Shown here in pieces: positions 24,051-35,136 of a stretch of 64,000 nt of DNA; within the stretch, counting starts at the first letter, position 1; each line of letters starts with the position of its first letter. The notes below the pieces were generated by a model. The model saw only the letters and a list, made by a program, of their open reading frames with translations. It was not told the origin of the DNA and searched no databases. The stretch lies in NCBI GenBank assembly GCA_004369045.1, contig ML213540.1:1-64000 (forward strand). The letters run 5' to 3'. The position numbers and the translations under genes are program-made. This DNA is from Heliocybe sulcata (taxonomy: Eukaryota > Basidiomycota > Agaricomycetes > Gloeophyllales > Gloeophyllaceae).

Positions 24051-24279
24051 GGTTAGAGCCACGTGGCGTGACCGCTTTCAGTGTGCTGCGTTCCCACACT
24101 TTGCAGCGTAGCCACGTGGTGCATCCGGCCTTCACCCCCGAGCCCCGAGCCCCGAAAACATGTAAATACACATAGCTTACCCGTCCTTTTAGCTCTTGTG
24201 TGTCGGGGACTACTTCTTGCACTACCTCTGGAGATGAAGGAACTCTGGAGACATTTCCAGCTTGGGATGGTCTGAACAT

Positions 24280-24789
24280 TGAGTGCCTTTAAGACTGGCT
24301 AAGTATTGAGTTCTCTCTGAAAATTGCAATACATAAATGGAAGTCAAATATTCTGCCAGAAATTAATGCTAGGGGGAGGATTATCTACAGAAAACCATGC
24401 TAAACTGCAGCAGCAATAAAATGGTAAAGAAAATAAGTAGAAAAAACCAGCTGTCCAAAGTATTTCTGATACTTTCCTCTAGAGGATCTGTCATGATATG
24501 AGGGTATTAAAAGAGACAAGATTTCCAGAGCTGAAAAATCCCAATAGTAAAAATTAGGGAGTTGTTTGCTGAAACTGTTGGGCAAACAAAAAAAACTCAA
24601 TGAATTATATGCATCAGATGCACCGATAATCAATGCATGCCAACTGCACCCCATGGTCTTATTGTTGACATTGGCCAAACTAGACATGAAGCTGACAGAA
24701 GCCATTCGTGATCAGCTGAACTGCAGCCCACAATGGAGTAAATATTCATTTGGAAACTGATTAGAATTGTGTAATGTACTCAGATAAAA
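24280..24789. other. AT-rich insert
   Basis: This half-kilobase is much richer in A and T than its surroundings and directly abuts the MITE at 24792. Open stretches occur on both strands, but none has a recognisable domain. Base composition suggests foreign or mobile origin. Confidence 0.5.
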
Positions 24790-24791
24790 TA

Positions 24792-25067
24792 CTGTATCTC
24801 TATGTATGTAAGCAACGTAACGCGTAACGCAGGGTCCGTTGTGTTGCCCGGAGCGCACTTTGTAACGCGTAACGTGGACCCAGTCCCTCCTCAGGGGGCA
24901 ATGTAACGGGATTTTGGGACCGCCAAAGACCTCCTTTTTCCATTTTGGGCACTTCGGCGTACCTCCGGAGCGGCAGGTAACGGGTAACGCTGGTCCCGTT
25001 GCCAGAGCCCCATGCAAGTCAATATGTAACGCTCGACTTTCGGTTGCTTACATACATAGAGATACAG
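24792..25067. mobile_element. 276-bp MITE with 25-bp perfect TIRs, TA target site
   Basis: The left end CTGTATCTCTATGTATGTAA continues GCAAC (25 bases) and is repeated in exact inverse complement at 25043-25067. A TA dinucleotide flanks each end (24790-24791 and 25068-25069), as for Tc1/mariner-type target sites. The interior has no coding capacity and contains repeated GTAACGCGTAACG-like motifs near 24817, 24861 and 24976. This is a non-autonomous DNA transposon, and the perfect ends suggest fairly recent insertion. Confidence 0.9.
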
Positions 25068-25069
25068 TA

Positions 25070-28000
25070 AGCTCTCCCTGAAGTAGGTGGGAAACCCACA
25101 TACAAGCCATATTATTTGTCCCACCGCGTTATCCGCAGCTTCGGTGTAAAGTTTAAGCGAAACTAAATGGTGTCACACGGGATAGCCCCCCGGTCACAGA
25201 CCATGCCTTCCTGTCCCTGCGAGATAGGCACCCCGTCACTCCCACCCGAATCTCCTCCCCTGCTTCACGGGTTGCCCTAATCTCTTAGAAATAGTTTCCT
25301 GGCATGTATAGCATAATAGGAAAAATATTTCTGGGCTGGTAGTGTTACGGCACATCTGCCATGGTAACATAGGGCATAATGCTTGCAACCTCTACAAGGA
25401 ATCGACGCCACCGCGGCTACTGACACCCGAGACCTGCTCTTTGTGTTGTCCACGTTATTCTGCGATGAGCGCTGAGCGCTGAGCACTAATAGCTCATCGC
25501 TCTTTCTGACTTTGCCCACATGCTTATGCTTTCTTTTGTTCGTTAGCTAACTGTGCATCTCGGCTCGGCTATTCTCTGGCTCAAGAACCCGGAAGTCTAT
25601 ACTTGGACGTCGACTGGCGATCTTTCTGGGGGTCCATGCTGCCACCGAGGCATGTCTCGTGCGCTCTTTCGAACCGGAAGTATGATACTACTAGGCTTCT
25701 TCGAACACGTCGAGCTTTTCCACTGCATCATCGCTCTTCTACCGATACCGCCCGGCCCGTCACCATTCTGTCCTCAACCGGTCGGCCAATTCGGACCACA
25801 TGTCGGGGCAGCGTGCACCAGCGGGTGCGTCATGTGTTGAACCCGTTCATTGAGGACATCACTACATTCATGGCAAGGCTAGATGAATGCTTGCCATCCA
25901 AACCACCACAGGATAGTTCAAACCAGATTAATGGATGCTACGGGTAGTACACATGATGTAAATTGCAGTATAATATTGGGCTGACGAGAGGCGGCGAAGG
26001 CACGAGAGCGTGTGCCTCGGGAGGAAACACAATCGATCGCGACAGCAGGGCGGTTGAGCACGCGCATGTAGTATGCGGGGTCAGCGAGACTTTTACGAGG
26101 GTCTTGCGGCAGGTGTGAGCAGCGTGTGCGTGTCGATGCGAGCTTCACGGCCACCAAAGGAACATGTTTCCGTTCGGGAGGACGGTGTCGGCAGATCGAG
26201 CGCCTGGGCAGTCCAGTAGATGGGTGTGGATGATTGTAGTCCGCATCGTGCGTCAAGAAAGGCACTCGCGCACACTGTCGAAAGGGACCGGCAGATGAGA
26301 GAAGTAGGTTCATGGAGGGCCACTCCCCTCAGCCCGGAGTGTTGCCGCCGTCGAAGAGGTTGAAGGGCGGTTGCAATAGCGCGAAAGTAGCACCACGTAC
26401 TCTTGATATAACCTTCAGTCTGATCCAACTGCACCCATTACTCCCATCCCGTCCCAGCTCTGCCTCAATAGAGATGCGGCCTTCGGCAGCGCGTGATGCA
26501 GTACGCGAGGTGAGTCGAGCCTGCAAGCCCACATACGCAGCCGTCCAGAGACGCGGTCTTCATACAAATGCCATCGCGGTTTTGGAAGAAGGTAACGGTC
26601 TTCGACCACCTGACCGGAGGAGAATTGAGGACTTCATTATGGAGGATGAAGAGACAACCAAGATGGAAGATACATGGCATACCCTGTAGTGGAAATGGAG
26701 ACGGCCGCGGTCGCGGCCGGAGGTTTGCGCGCTCGCGCAGGAGCTCGCGAGACCACGCGAGAAAAGGCACCCCCCCAGGCATTGTCGAGCACATAGCGTA
26801 AGAACGAGCGGGTCGATAGCAGAGCGAATATTTTTCCTAGATCCAGCAGAGCCGTAGGAGTCAGAATCAGCTGGAATTAAGGAAATCGACCCAGCAGAGG
26901 AGGAGATTTGGGTGCGGGTGACAGGATGTCCATCTTGAGGGAGCAGGAAGTTCAACAGCGCGCGACGGAATCCCCATCAGAGGCCGACGGAAGCGCATGT
27001 GCACGTGGCCGAAAAATCAAACCTCGGTGACCCGAATGGCCGGTAGTGGCAACCAGAAGCAAGTCTGCAAGTATCCGGATACGGAGCTGGCGGCAGCCGA
27101 ATTCGGCTATGGCGACGACTGGGGGGCTGGGTGCCTGTGACCGGATTGCCTGATAGGTGACCAGTTTACCATTTCACGCGACATTATTATGTCATGCAAA
27201 TTTTAATCCCGTAACGACCGTTCCTACCATAACATTAAGTGGCTCGCGTATAAGAGTCTATCCCACTCACGTGCTTTATTCCCACATTCGACGGGCCATA
27301 CCCTCGAGACTTGGAGTTTCACGACGACTTTTGTCCACCCTCGACTCTCAGCATAAACATAATGCATGCAGCTGGCTATTTTTTGCTGTCTTGCTGCGAG
27401 GCTGAATTACCAAAGGTAAAACTACTGTCTCTGATATTTGACCGTTTCTCTTGGCGACGTTCTTGATGTCAGATGCTGTATCTGATCCGTAACTCGGGAT
27501 ACTCCGAAGCGGCCCTTCTACCCTAGGACCCACTCGACTTTCGTATGATGGTTGATTTCATTCTGCATCGAGCGGACTAGGTGGCGATAGCTGTGGCTTA
27601 TACGTGTCATGCGGCGGCGGAATGTCTCGTACGATAGTCCTCCTGATGAAATATCGCGGAGCCAAGTTATAGTGAACTGCGACACAAGTCGTTTCAGGTC
27701 CACTATGCAGGATGTTTAGATCTCACATTCTCGCATACAGAATATCAATCAAGATCAAGCATCGGCATCACGCGAGAACTCATCTACGGCGCTTCCGAGT
27801 GCTGATGCAACGTTATCTCTCCGTCTTCTTTGTTCTGGGTGAGACGTCGCGCCACTGCTCGAGCCAACATCCGGCCGCCTCTGCTGGAGAGTGGCCCAGA
27901 TCACTCGCAGCGGATGATCAATCTCGTCCTTTGCATAAACCTGGAGTGACGCTCGTCTGGACAGCATGAGGATGCCGGTGGTGATGCTTCTTAAAATCGG

Positions 28001-28166
28001 GCGCAGGTTTCAGTGGTCAGGTATTCTTGTGTCGTCATAAACCTTCTCTGAAACAGAATCACTATTCTGATTGCAGATCATCCAGTCAAACTTGTTTCGC
28101 TCACCCGTCGTAAATAACAGTGTTTCCTTTGCAAAAGGGTTGCGGCCCCATCCCACCGCTGCCATC
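25070..28166. other. Gene-poor 3.1 kb
   Basis: No gene could be supported firmly. The features that stand out are a 9-bp hairpin (GCGATGAGC at 25462-25470 with GCTCATCGC at 25492-25500) around a GAGCGCT repeat, a possible small mitochondrial-type ORF at 26474-26689, and a GC-rich palindromic patch near 26700-26720. Decayed coding sequence may be present at 25.6-26.3 kb, but I cannot name it. Confidence 0.45.
26474..26689 (+). CDS. Possible small mitochondrial-type protein
   Basis: A 71-residue frame begins MRPSAARDAVREVSRACKPT and continues VQRRGLHTNAIAVLEEGN, ending in an acidic tail. The Arg-rich start and RGLHTNA resemble mitochondrial presequences of fungal proteins. No domain was recognised and the frame could be the 5' part of a lost gene or chance. 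Confidence 0.22.
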   Translation: MRPSAARDAVREVSRACKPTYAAVQRRGLHTNAIAVLEEGNGLRPPDRRRIEDFIMEDEETTKMEDTWHTL

Positions 28167-29481
28167 ATGGCCTCCGTCGAAGCCCAGTTCAAGGAGCTAA
28201 GAGGTACGTTGCTGCAGTCATGGTACCAACACCGGCTTGACAAGCTTCAGTGCTTTCATTAACGCTTCCCGTGTTCGCCATTGCCATCACTCTTTTCCGG
28301 CTATGCATTCGGGCGCACAGGCGTCAGTTGTGGTGGGATGATTTCTGGGCCATGGCAGCGGTCCTTTGCACTGTTCTATTTGTGACGGCAATGGAACTGC
28401 ATTTCCGGGATGAAAGTGCGCTATTTCAACTGCTTCATATTGCTCTTGTTACTCGTGCTAATTATTGACTTGAGGTTCTTACTCTCGGACGACGAAGATC
28501 GCTCTGTACTATATGTATGTGATGTCCAACTCCAAAGAGCTTACTTAGCAACCGAGGATGTGCAGGCTGAGCCAGTTTTTCTATGCCATCAACTGGTAAG
28601 TACGGCGTATCGCTCAATTGGCAGTGCAATGATGGAACGGTACAGGTGCTCGAAGCTGTCCATACTGTCCACCTCCATCCGCTTGACCACCAAAGGACGA
28701 TTCAGAAACCTGCTCATCACCGCTGGGTGTATGTTTGTGTTGACGTGGACCATCCTGTTCTCCCAAGTCTTCTGGGTATGCGAACGGCAGCCTGGCTGGA
28801 AGGACACACCTCAGCCCCAGTGTGATTTAGGGCGGAATGTCGCCATCGCACAGGTCATCTGTGAGTTACATATTCGTTGGCAGCAGAAGTTGGCTTCCTA
28901 AATGAGTGGGGACACCGTCCAGCGGACGTTCTGACCGACGCAATACTCATCGCTGCACCTCTGAAGCTGATTTGGAGGGTCAAGTTGACACGTCCTCGGA
29001 AGACTAGGATCGTCGTGGTGTTCAGCTCGACCATAATCGCCACTGTTGTGAGCCTGTACCATGCCTACGCAATCCTTCGCTTTGGTGGTTTTGTGGAGGC
29101 GCGCGCCGCCGTCATCCAGGTGATTCAATCCTTACTAGATGGCATAGGGGCTTGGATAGCGCTGACCGCTTTGATGATATCTAGGACGGCGTCAGCTTGA
29201 TCGTTGCAGATCTCAGTGTCCTCGTCGCGTTTTTTGGCCGCCTTGGCTCGATCGACGACTCACGCGGAGCCGTCCGAACGGGTCCCATGGAGCTCAAATA
29301 TGTTACTCAGCCTTACAAGACGGGTACGGCGCTCACAGTGCACGTCGATACCGAGACCATCTTCCAAGACTTCCACAACTCGGACACCTCACGTTTGGCA
29401 AAGGCACCGTCAAATACCAGCTTGGACACGGTCGACAATGCCACTAAGCCAAAAGCGGAAGAGCTATGCACCCAGGTCTAA
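28167..29481 (+). CDS. Fungal rhodopsin-domain integral membrane protein
   Basis: A multi-pass membrane protein of the fungal rhodopsin-domain family (PF20684-type), function unknown. Starting at the ATG 28167 (MASVEAQFKELR), successive exons give LTLPVFAIAITLFRLCIRAH, the hallmark LWWDDFWAMAAVL, SILSTSIRLTTKGRFRNLLI, FVLTWTILFSQVFWVCER, ADVLTDAILIAAPLKLIWRV, IVVVFSSTIIATVVSLYHAY and DGVSLIVADLSVLVAFFGRL, followed by a hydrophilic tail ending in PKAEELCTQV. At least six membrane spans are visible. Several introns of 50 bases or less are needed, including around 28600 and 28860. The exact boundaries between 28410 and 28570 are uncertain. It is convergent with the carboxypeptidase gene. Confidence 0.82.
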
Positions 29482-29732
29482 TATCTCTTTTTTCGCTCTT
29501 TTAATGGGACCACATTCTTTTTCACTGCTCATTCATTTTCTGCTGCCAAGGTAATGTAAGCATGTCTGTTTCAGTATCTGTCTGTATGTGACTTCCTTCT
29601 CGTGTATGGTGACCATCTATGTTCCATCATGTACGACAATCCATGGTCTTGTCAGCAATATGAGCCTATCTGAGGATGCCATAGTCTGCTAGCTGCGCGG
29701 CTGGTCCAACCTCGAACCGAGCTGATCGGACA
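29482..29732. other. Convergent 3' spacer
   Basis: The 250 bases between the stops of the rhodopsin-domain gene and the carboxypeptidase gene contain no gene that I can see. Confidence 0.5.
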
Positions 29733-32237
29733 TTACTGCGAGGGCGACGGCTGTCGTCCGAGCAGATACTCCACGGTCTGATAAACGGCCCATGGCACGA
29801 ATTCTGGACAATGGCATGTTTGTCAGTATCCTTCGAGGGAAAGGATCAGGTACGTACGCGGCGTCATATGCCCGCTGTAATAGAACTCGACATCTGCGAA
29901 AGGGCGACATGGTGGGTAATGTGCGGGACTACAGCAAGCGCGGATGGCACGTACAGGTCAGGCCTCGTTCAGTATGTGTATTCCCATATACGCCCATGTT
30001 CTTGACCGTGAATGTTTCTGGATCGATGGGCGTTTGAAAACCTTGGGTGCCTCCCCATGTCATATTCCTAAACGCACAGATCAGATGATGTCCTCAACAT
30101 CTACACAGGTACAGATGAGGGTGTGCTGACTGGATCGCTATTCTTGTCCCCTCTGCAACGAGGATAAAATCCTATCAGTGTTCGAGAGCATTGAGTGATA
30201 GATCACGATTCAGAAGTTGACGAAAATGTTCCGTGACATACCGCCAGACCATGAGCTATGACCGTCCGCTCAGACTTCTCTATCACATTGGGTAGGACAC
30301 TCAGAGTGGACGGAATGGACGTGTCCGAGCCGGGCCGGCCAGTTGTAGCGTTAATATAGACAGACTGGGTAGAACAATCCGTCCAGGTCATGCGCGGAGC
30401 ATGGATTACATCTTGAACCTATACGAAAGGGTAAGGGATATTTGCAGTTCGTTCAAGATAAGTACCCACATCGGTCCTGGCGGGCATAAAAAACGTCAGT
30501 GTGAATATAGGAATCAACTGACTGAAGGACCCACCGATTAAAGTATATGAATTCCTGGGTAGACCTTGGGAATCCCAGTACACTCCCTAGCCGAAGTATG
30601 AGGGATACGAAGGAAGTTAGGTCGGATTGAATACTCACATTGGACGGGCCAGGTATCCGAGACTCGGTACACGTCAAAAGCGGGATTGAGACTAGTGCAA
30701 TAAATCAGACGGAATACCGGGATCACGGAAGTCAAGCCTACGTTGTCACGGCTCGCTGTATCGGTGAGTGCATTCTACACTCTGGCGTGACCGTGAAGGT
30801 TCCGTTCGTACCAGCAGGGAGAGGCAACAGCCCGGCTGGAGGATACGTCACATAATTCTCTAAATAGTCGGTATACCCGCAGACATCGGAGGTATTCTGT
30901 AGTTGAGACATGAAAGTGCTGTTGAAAGGGAAGAGGTTCAGGTTGTTCTAAATCGAGAGCGGTATCAATAAGGACCTCTATAAAGGTGACACGGCACCAA
31001 CCTGAACGAAGCGGAGCGCAGGGATTTCCTGCTGTACCACGCCGTAGGAGAGGGATGGGTCGGCTATCCAGATACCTTTGAGGTCGACTTCCAATCCGGG
31101 ATGTTCATATATGTAATTCGCGATGTACGGGACGTCTACCAGCCAACGGTTTTGTTATGTGAATTCGAGAGCAAGTCGGCCAAAGCGTGCTTACAATAGC
31201 CGGCATACTGAAATGGGGAGCGATCGTTGAGAATGTGAACATCGAGCAGAGACCACACACTCACGCTTTCGCCGGTAACGTAGAAGTTGGATCCCTTGAG
31301 CTCATTGAAGACATCCAGGAACTGCTGCATGAAACCGTATACTTCGGCAGCAAGCTCGTCGTCGTTGGATATATCCGGTGTCCCTTGGCTGAAACCAGTC
31401 TAGCAGCAGGACAGATTCAATGCGGGCCACGGTTAGTCTGAACTCGGGAATCATTTACCCCAACGGGTTGCTCGACGTATACGACATTGGAGAGATTAGT
31501 CCAAGCCCAAGGGTTCCTACGATAACATAAGCAGGCAGACGCATTGACGTGCAAGAGTAAAACATACTGAGTCGGTGCAGCTTGTCCCCATGACCACGCT
31601 GTCGGCCAGAGCGTCATAAGGTGACGTTAGACAGTACAGACTTCCGCAAATACGTACAGATGGGACCGTTCTCCTGTAGGAAGCCCTCCAAAGACGAGCA
31701 CCCGGGCCCTCCTACACCGCGCGTGAGACAGCGACCGAGTCCCGAATCACTATGGCACTACCATTTGTCCAGAAGATCAAATCGCGGGCGTTTGATATGT
31801 TGTTCGTCGGCCAGAACCTGATTCGGGTAAATACTCATTGGAACGTGCGGCGATATAAAAGGTTACCAAAAGAACAGCTTCCTCGTCTCATTCTTGTTCG
31901 AGGATATGGGCATGAGGCCCGCCCACGAAGGTCCAGCGTCGAACGTCACTATCACCGTAGTTAGTATTATAGAGGACCTCCCGACAGCGCCGTCGTACGT
32001 ACCATTCGGGATCGTCCGTCCGTCCACATAGTATTGTGCAGCGGCAGGGTTATTGAAGCTGATGCCTGCCTCACTCTGGCGTTTACTGATAGACTCAGAC
32101 GGATTGACAGGGCCGAGGAAGTCAGACATGCGTTCCAGAGTCTCCCTCTGGAGATCCATGGAGTCTTTCAAAAAGTCTCCCGTCTGACAGAGCACACCCA
32201 GCGTCCATGCCGAGAATAAGAGGAGAGAGCGTAACAT
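29733..32237 (-). CDS. Secreted serine carboxypeptidase (peptidase S10)
   Basis: A secreted or vacuolar carboxypeptidase that removes C-terminal residues from peptides. The ATG at 32237 begins a signal peptide (MLRSLLLFSAWTLGVLCQ). Spliced exons give [63 protein letters not shown] (S10 hallmark), NPWAWTNLSNVVYVEQPVGV, NELKGSNFYVTGES with the catalytic Ser at an exon end, YIANYIYEHPGLEVDLKGIW, and the C-terminal YSGHMTPQFVPWAVYQTVEY with the catalytic His, ending LLGRQPSPSQ at 29733. At least ten introns break the gene. All junctions that I followed work, including the last acceptor near 29802. Confidence 0.88.
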
Positions 32238-32362
32238 TGTAGGTAGACAAAGAGGGGCGACTGTCTGTCAGAGGGCGTAATCGTTGAGCAGCAGTTATAT
32301 GTGTGTCCACATTGTTCACCGATATTCCGACGGTACGGGAGAGCCGGAACCGCGATGAGTGT

Positions 32363-33463
32363 CTACAGGACTTCGGATAGCGGGAAGTATTGTACTCCAG
32401 AAGATAGAAGCACGGCTGCCATGCGCAAAGGGGCGAATTACGGAATGCAGCAGCTAAGTATATTGCCTCGAGGCTGCCTGTGTAGTGCCCAGAGGAAGTC
32501 GTATTGGCGCAATTGAAGGAACAGGTTAGGGTCTGCAGACATGGCATACCAGACATTGATATTTTCTTACTCTCAGATATTGTAAGGGTCGAAGTGATGC
32601 TCTGTCGAAGAGAGATCTTGGAGAAACAGGAACTGCATATTTTTAGAAAGCCTCTCGTGACCGCTGATGACGCGGATAGCGCTTTTGAAGTCCGTGCCTC
32701 GACAGCCACCGTCGCCCAAATCAGGGATCCATCCGAGCCTTTCGAGTGTTTCGTATCTTGGCAGTACAGGTCGAATATGGGGTTAAAATTGTCTGCTCTA
32801 GAGTATCGCATCCATATCGAGATTGTCTGGAAAGACCAGAAGTAGCAAGCATCGGACTGCCAGGCTCGAGCCTCAGAACTAGGATACTGCGCGGGTAGAC
32901 GGATCAGTCCCACCGGTAGGGATCCGGAGACGACGGCGGCATCGATGGGTCGGGATCCATGGGCGGATATGAGGACCATTTCTGCGTATGAACCAAGACT
33001 CGTCCACAGGATTGCTGGGGCGATCGGCGGGAGCAAGTCCAGCAGTTCCGGACCCCAGAGCGATTGGGCCGTATTCTTTCCGACGAGCGCGAGGTACTCA
33101 GAGTCAGAACATCAATCGAGGAAGGGTCCCAGATGGAGCAGGAAAGGTCCCGAAAATCCTCAAAGAGACGATGTTCGCCTGAGATACCCAGGTGATCAGA
33201 GGAAACTGCAAGAAAGTCGGATAGACACCTGAAGAGACGCAAATACCGGTACCTTGATTCCAAAGGTAATAGACGTAGCAACGCGAGAAAGGCGCCTCAA
33301 ACAGGCTTTGGAGGGTGATACCCATCGAGTCCATCGCGTGTACTACGCTGATCTGACGAGTGCGGTTGCAACTGGAGTCCAGGAGCGCAGCATACGCTCG
33401 AGGCAGGCCATAGAGATGACGGATATCGAGGTACGCAGGCTGTACTGATGCAGCCATGATCAT
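32363..33463 (-). CDS. Unrecognised multi-exon gene
   Basis: A tentative gene just upstream of the carboxypeptidase and on the same strand. The ATG at 33463 opens MIMAASVQPAYLDIRHLYGL, then YAALLDSSCNRTRQISVVHA and SRCYVYYLWNQ before likely introns. Later pieces are SEYLALVGKNTAQSLWGPEL, LPPIAPAILWTSLGSYAEMV, PIDAAVVSGSLPVGLIRL, LERLGWIPDLGDGGCRGTDF and INVWYAMSADPNLFLQLRQY. The stop at 32363 is a guess. The amino acid composition is protein-like, but I recognise no domain and the splice plan is uncertain. Further exons may lie between 33500 and 34260. Confidence 0.35.
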
Positions 33464-33499
33464 TGATCAGGTGAGCTTCTGGAATCGGGTCCTAAAGTG

Positions 33500-35136
33500 A
33501 AAGCAACATCAGCAATTTAGACGCCACTATTGATGCCTGCTGGCAGATAGCTCAAGCATCAGCCCTGGCTGCGATGAAACCTGAACGCGTAGACCAGTGG
33601 CAGAACGGAGACCAGGGAACGCGAGGGATGTCTGAGCGTAGCAACAGATCCGAGAAGAGCCTGAGCCATGAGGGAGATGGGGATAGAGCGTTGTCGTGGT
33701 CGCGCTGACAGTGCACGTGTCTCCCACTCGATGGGATATGCTGAAGGTTAGGCACGAGGACATGAAATTCATCGAGCAACAGGTGGATCGACGCAATACA
33801 GTTTAAACGGTCGATGACTAAGATACTCGCAGGTTAACCTCGAGGAGGTGAAATGGCCGATGTAGGCCACCTAAGTTTAGCGCCTGTTGCGAGGATAACA
33901 GCCTTCCTTTCATACTCGTGGCTAGCATTTGATGGGGCCGTGGCACTACTGCGGATGAGGTACGCTCTGTCTCCGAGACTTCTGTCCCATTAGCATAAGC
34001 TTGATCTTCTGAGAAGGCCGAGGGAGGTGAGTGGATATCGGAGCCGAACGTAATCATATACTGCCACCGAGAGGTCTCGGAGGACGGGGTGAGACTCAGC
34101 TGGAATAGAGGCAGCATGTCGCGACCTGCTTGCTACATGTCGGGTCCTGTCCAGCTCGGACGACAATAAGGAGCCCCACGTCCTAGTCAAACGCGTTGAC
34201 GCCGTAGTCCCGGACTCCGTCATCGAGACTGACGCATAAGGCGATGCCGCACTTGTCAACTATGAGGCTGGGATTGATTGATGAACGTACGACGCACGAC
34301 TGATGCTGCGTGTACGTCGTATTTTTGGTTATCATGCCTGATGTGCGCTCCAAGTAGGCAGTTGCGTGAGCAAAGTAGCATCCGCGAGGAGAAGAAGGTG
34401 TACGGTTTCCTCCGTTTGAGCTGAATGAAGTCCGGCTATACTTGGCAACCTCCGCAAGTCATAGTGCAACTCCGTCGCGCAGTCCCGAAGTTGCGCAAGC
34501 CGCTAGGCAGACCGCCAAACGTCGAGTGAACATCCAGCAGTATTTGTGAACGTCCAGCAGTATTTGTATTTTCTGCCCAGCTTCAACTGATGAAAGAACT
34601 GGCGAGAGTGCTCCGGCCTCATTCTGGTGCGAACTAGACGCGCGTCGGGTTCTGCACGTGAGAATGAAGAGCTTGAGCATAGCAACAGCCTCCTTGTACG
34701 ATCCCTTGCACGAGTCTGAGCTGCGGATGAAGATAGCCGTAAGATAGCAACGGTATATAAAGCGAGTTCATTGTGCAGAACGGCGACGAAACGCTGCTGG
34801 AGGCCCTCCGACGCTGTGGGCGACGAAGACGAACATACCGGCGGCACCTTACGTGACGAACAATCACACGTCACGCATTGCCTAGCGACAGATCAGTCAA
34901 GGTGCTGCGAGTGCGCTATATATCCCGTCTCATCAGCCCTGTGAGTCTCAGACTGCGTCTCTTTCGTCCCTTCGTCTTTCTTTACTTTCCTTCTCCTTCG
35001 CGGCTCTACCGCTTGTTTTACCTATATTCATCTTATTGTCTTTGGCCAGTCTCCGCGTCCGGCACGCCAACTATATACGCTCGCTTGTATCACCTACCGA
35101 TCCGGATAAACCACTACTTCAACCACTACCACCATC
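33500..35136. other. Intergenic and noxR promoter region
   Basis: Possible upstream exons of the preceding minus-strand gene (33.5-34.3 kb) could not be confirmed. A direct repeat of GAACGTCCAGCAGTATTTGT occurs near 34530-34570 (GAACATCCAGCAGTATTTGT, then the exact form). From about 34925 to 35060 the plus strand is strongly pyrimidine-rich, as is common just upstream of fungal transcription starts, and leads into the noxR start codon. Confidence 0.5.

Noticed and set aside
24400-24760. Open frames on both strands in the AT-rich insert
   Set aside because: No motif, low-complexity composition, and equally long frames on opposite strands.
32122-33036. A 300-codon minus-strand frame
   Set aside because: Its 3' part overlaps the first exon of the carboxypeptidase gene in another frame and its alternative frames carry more protein-like segments, so it is not one real exon.
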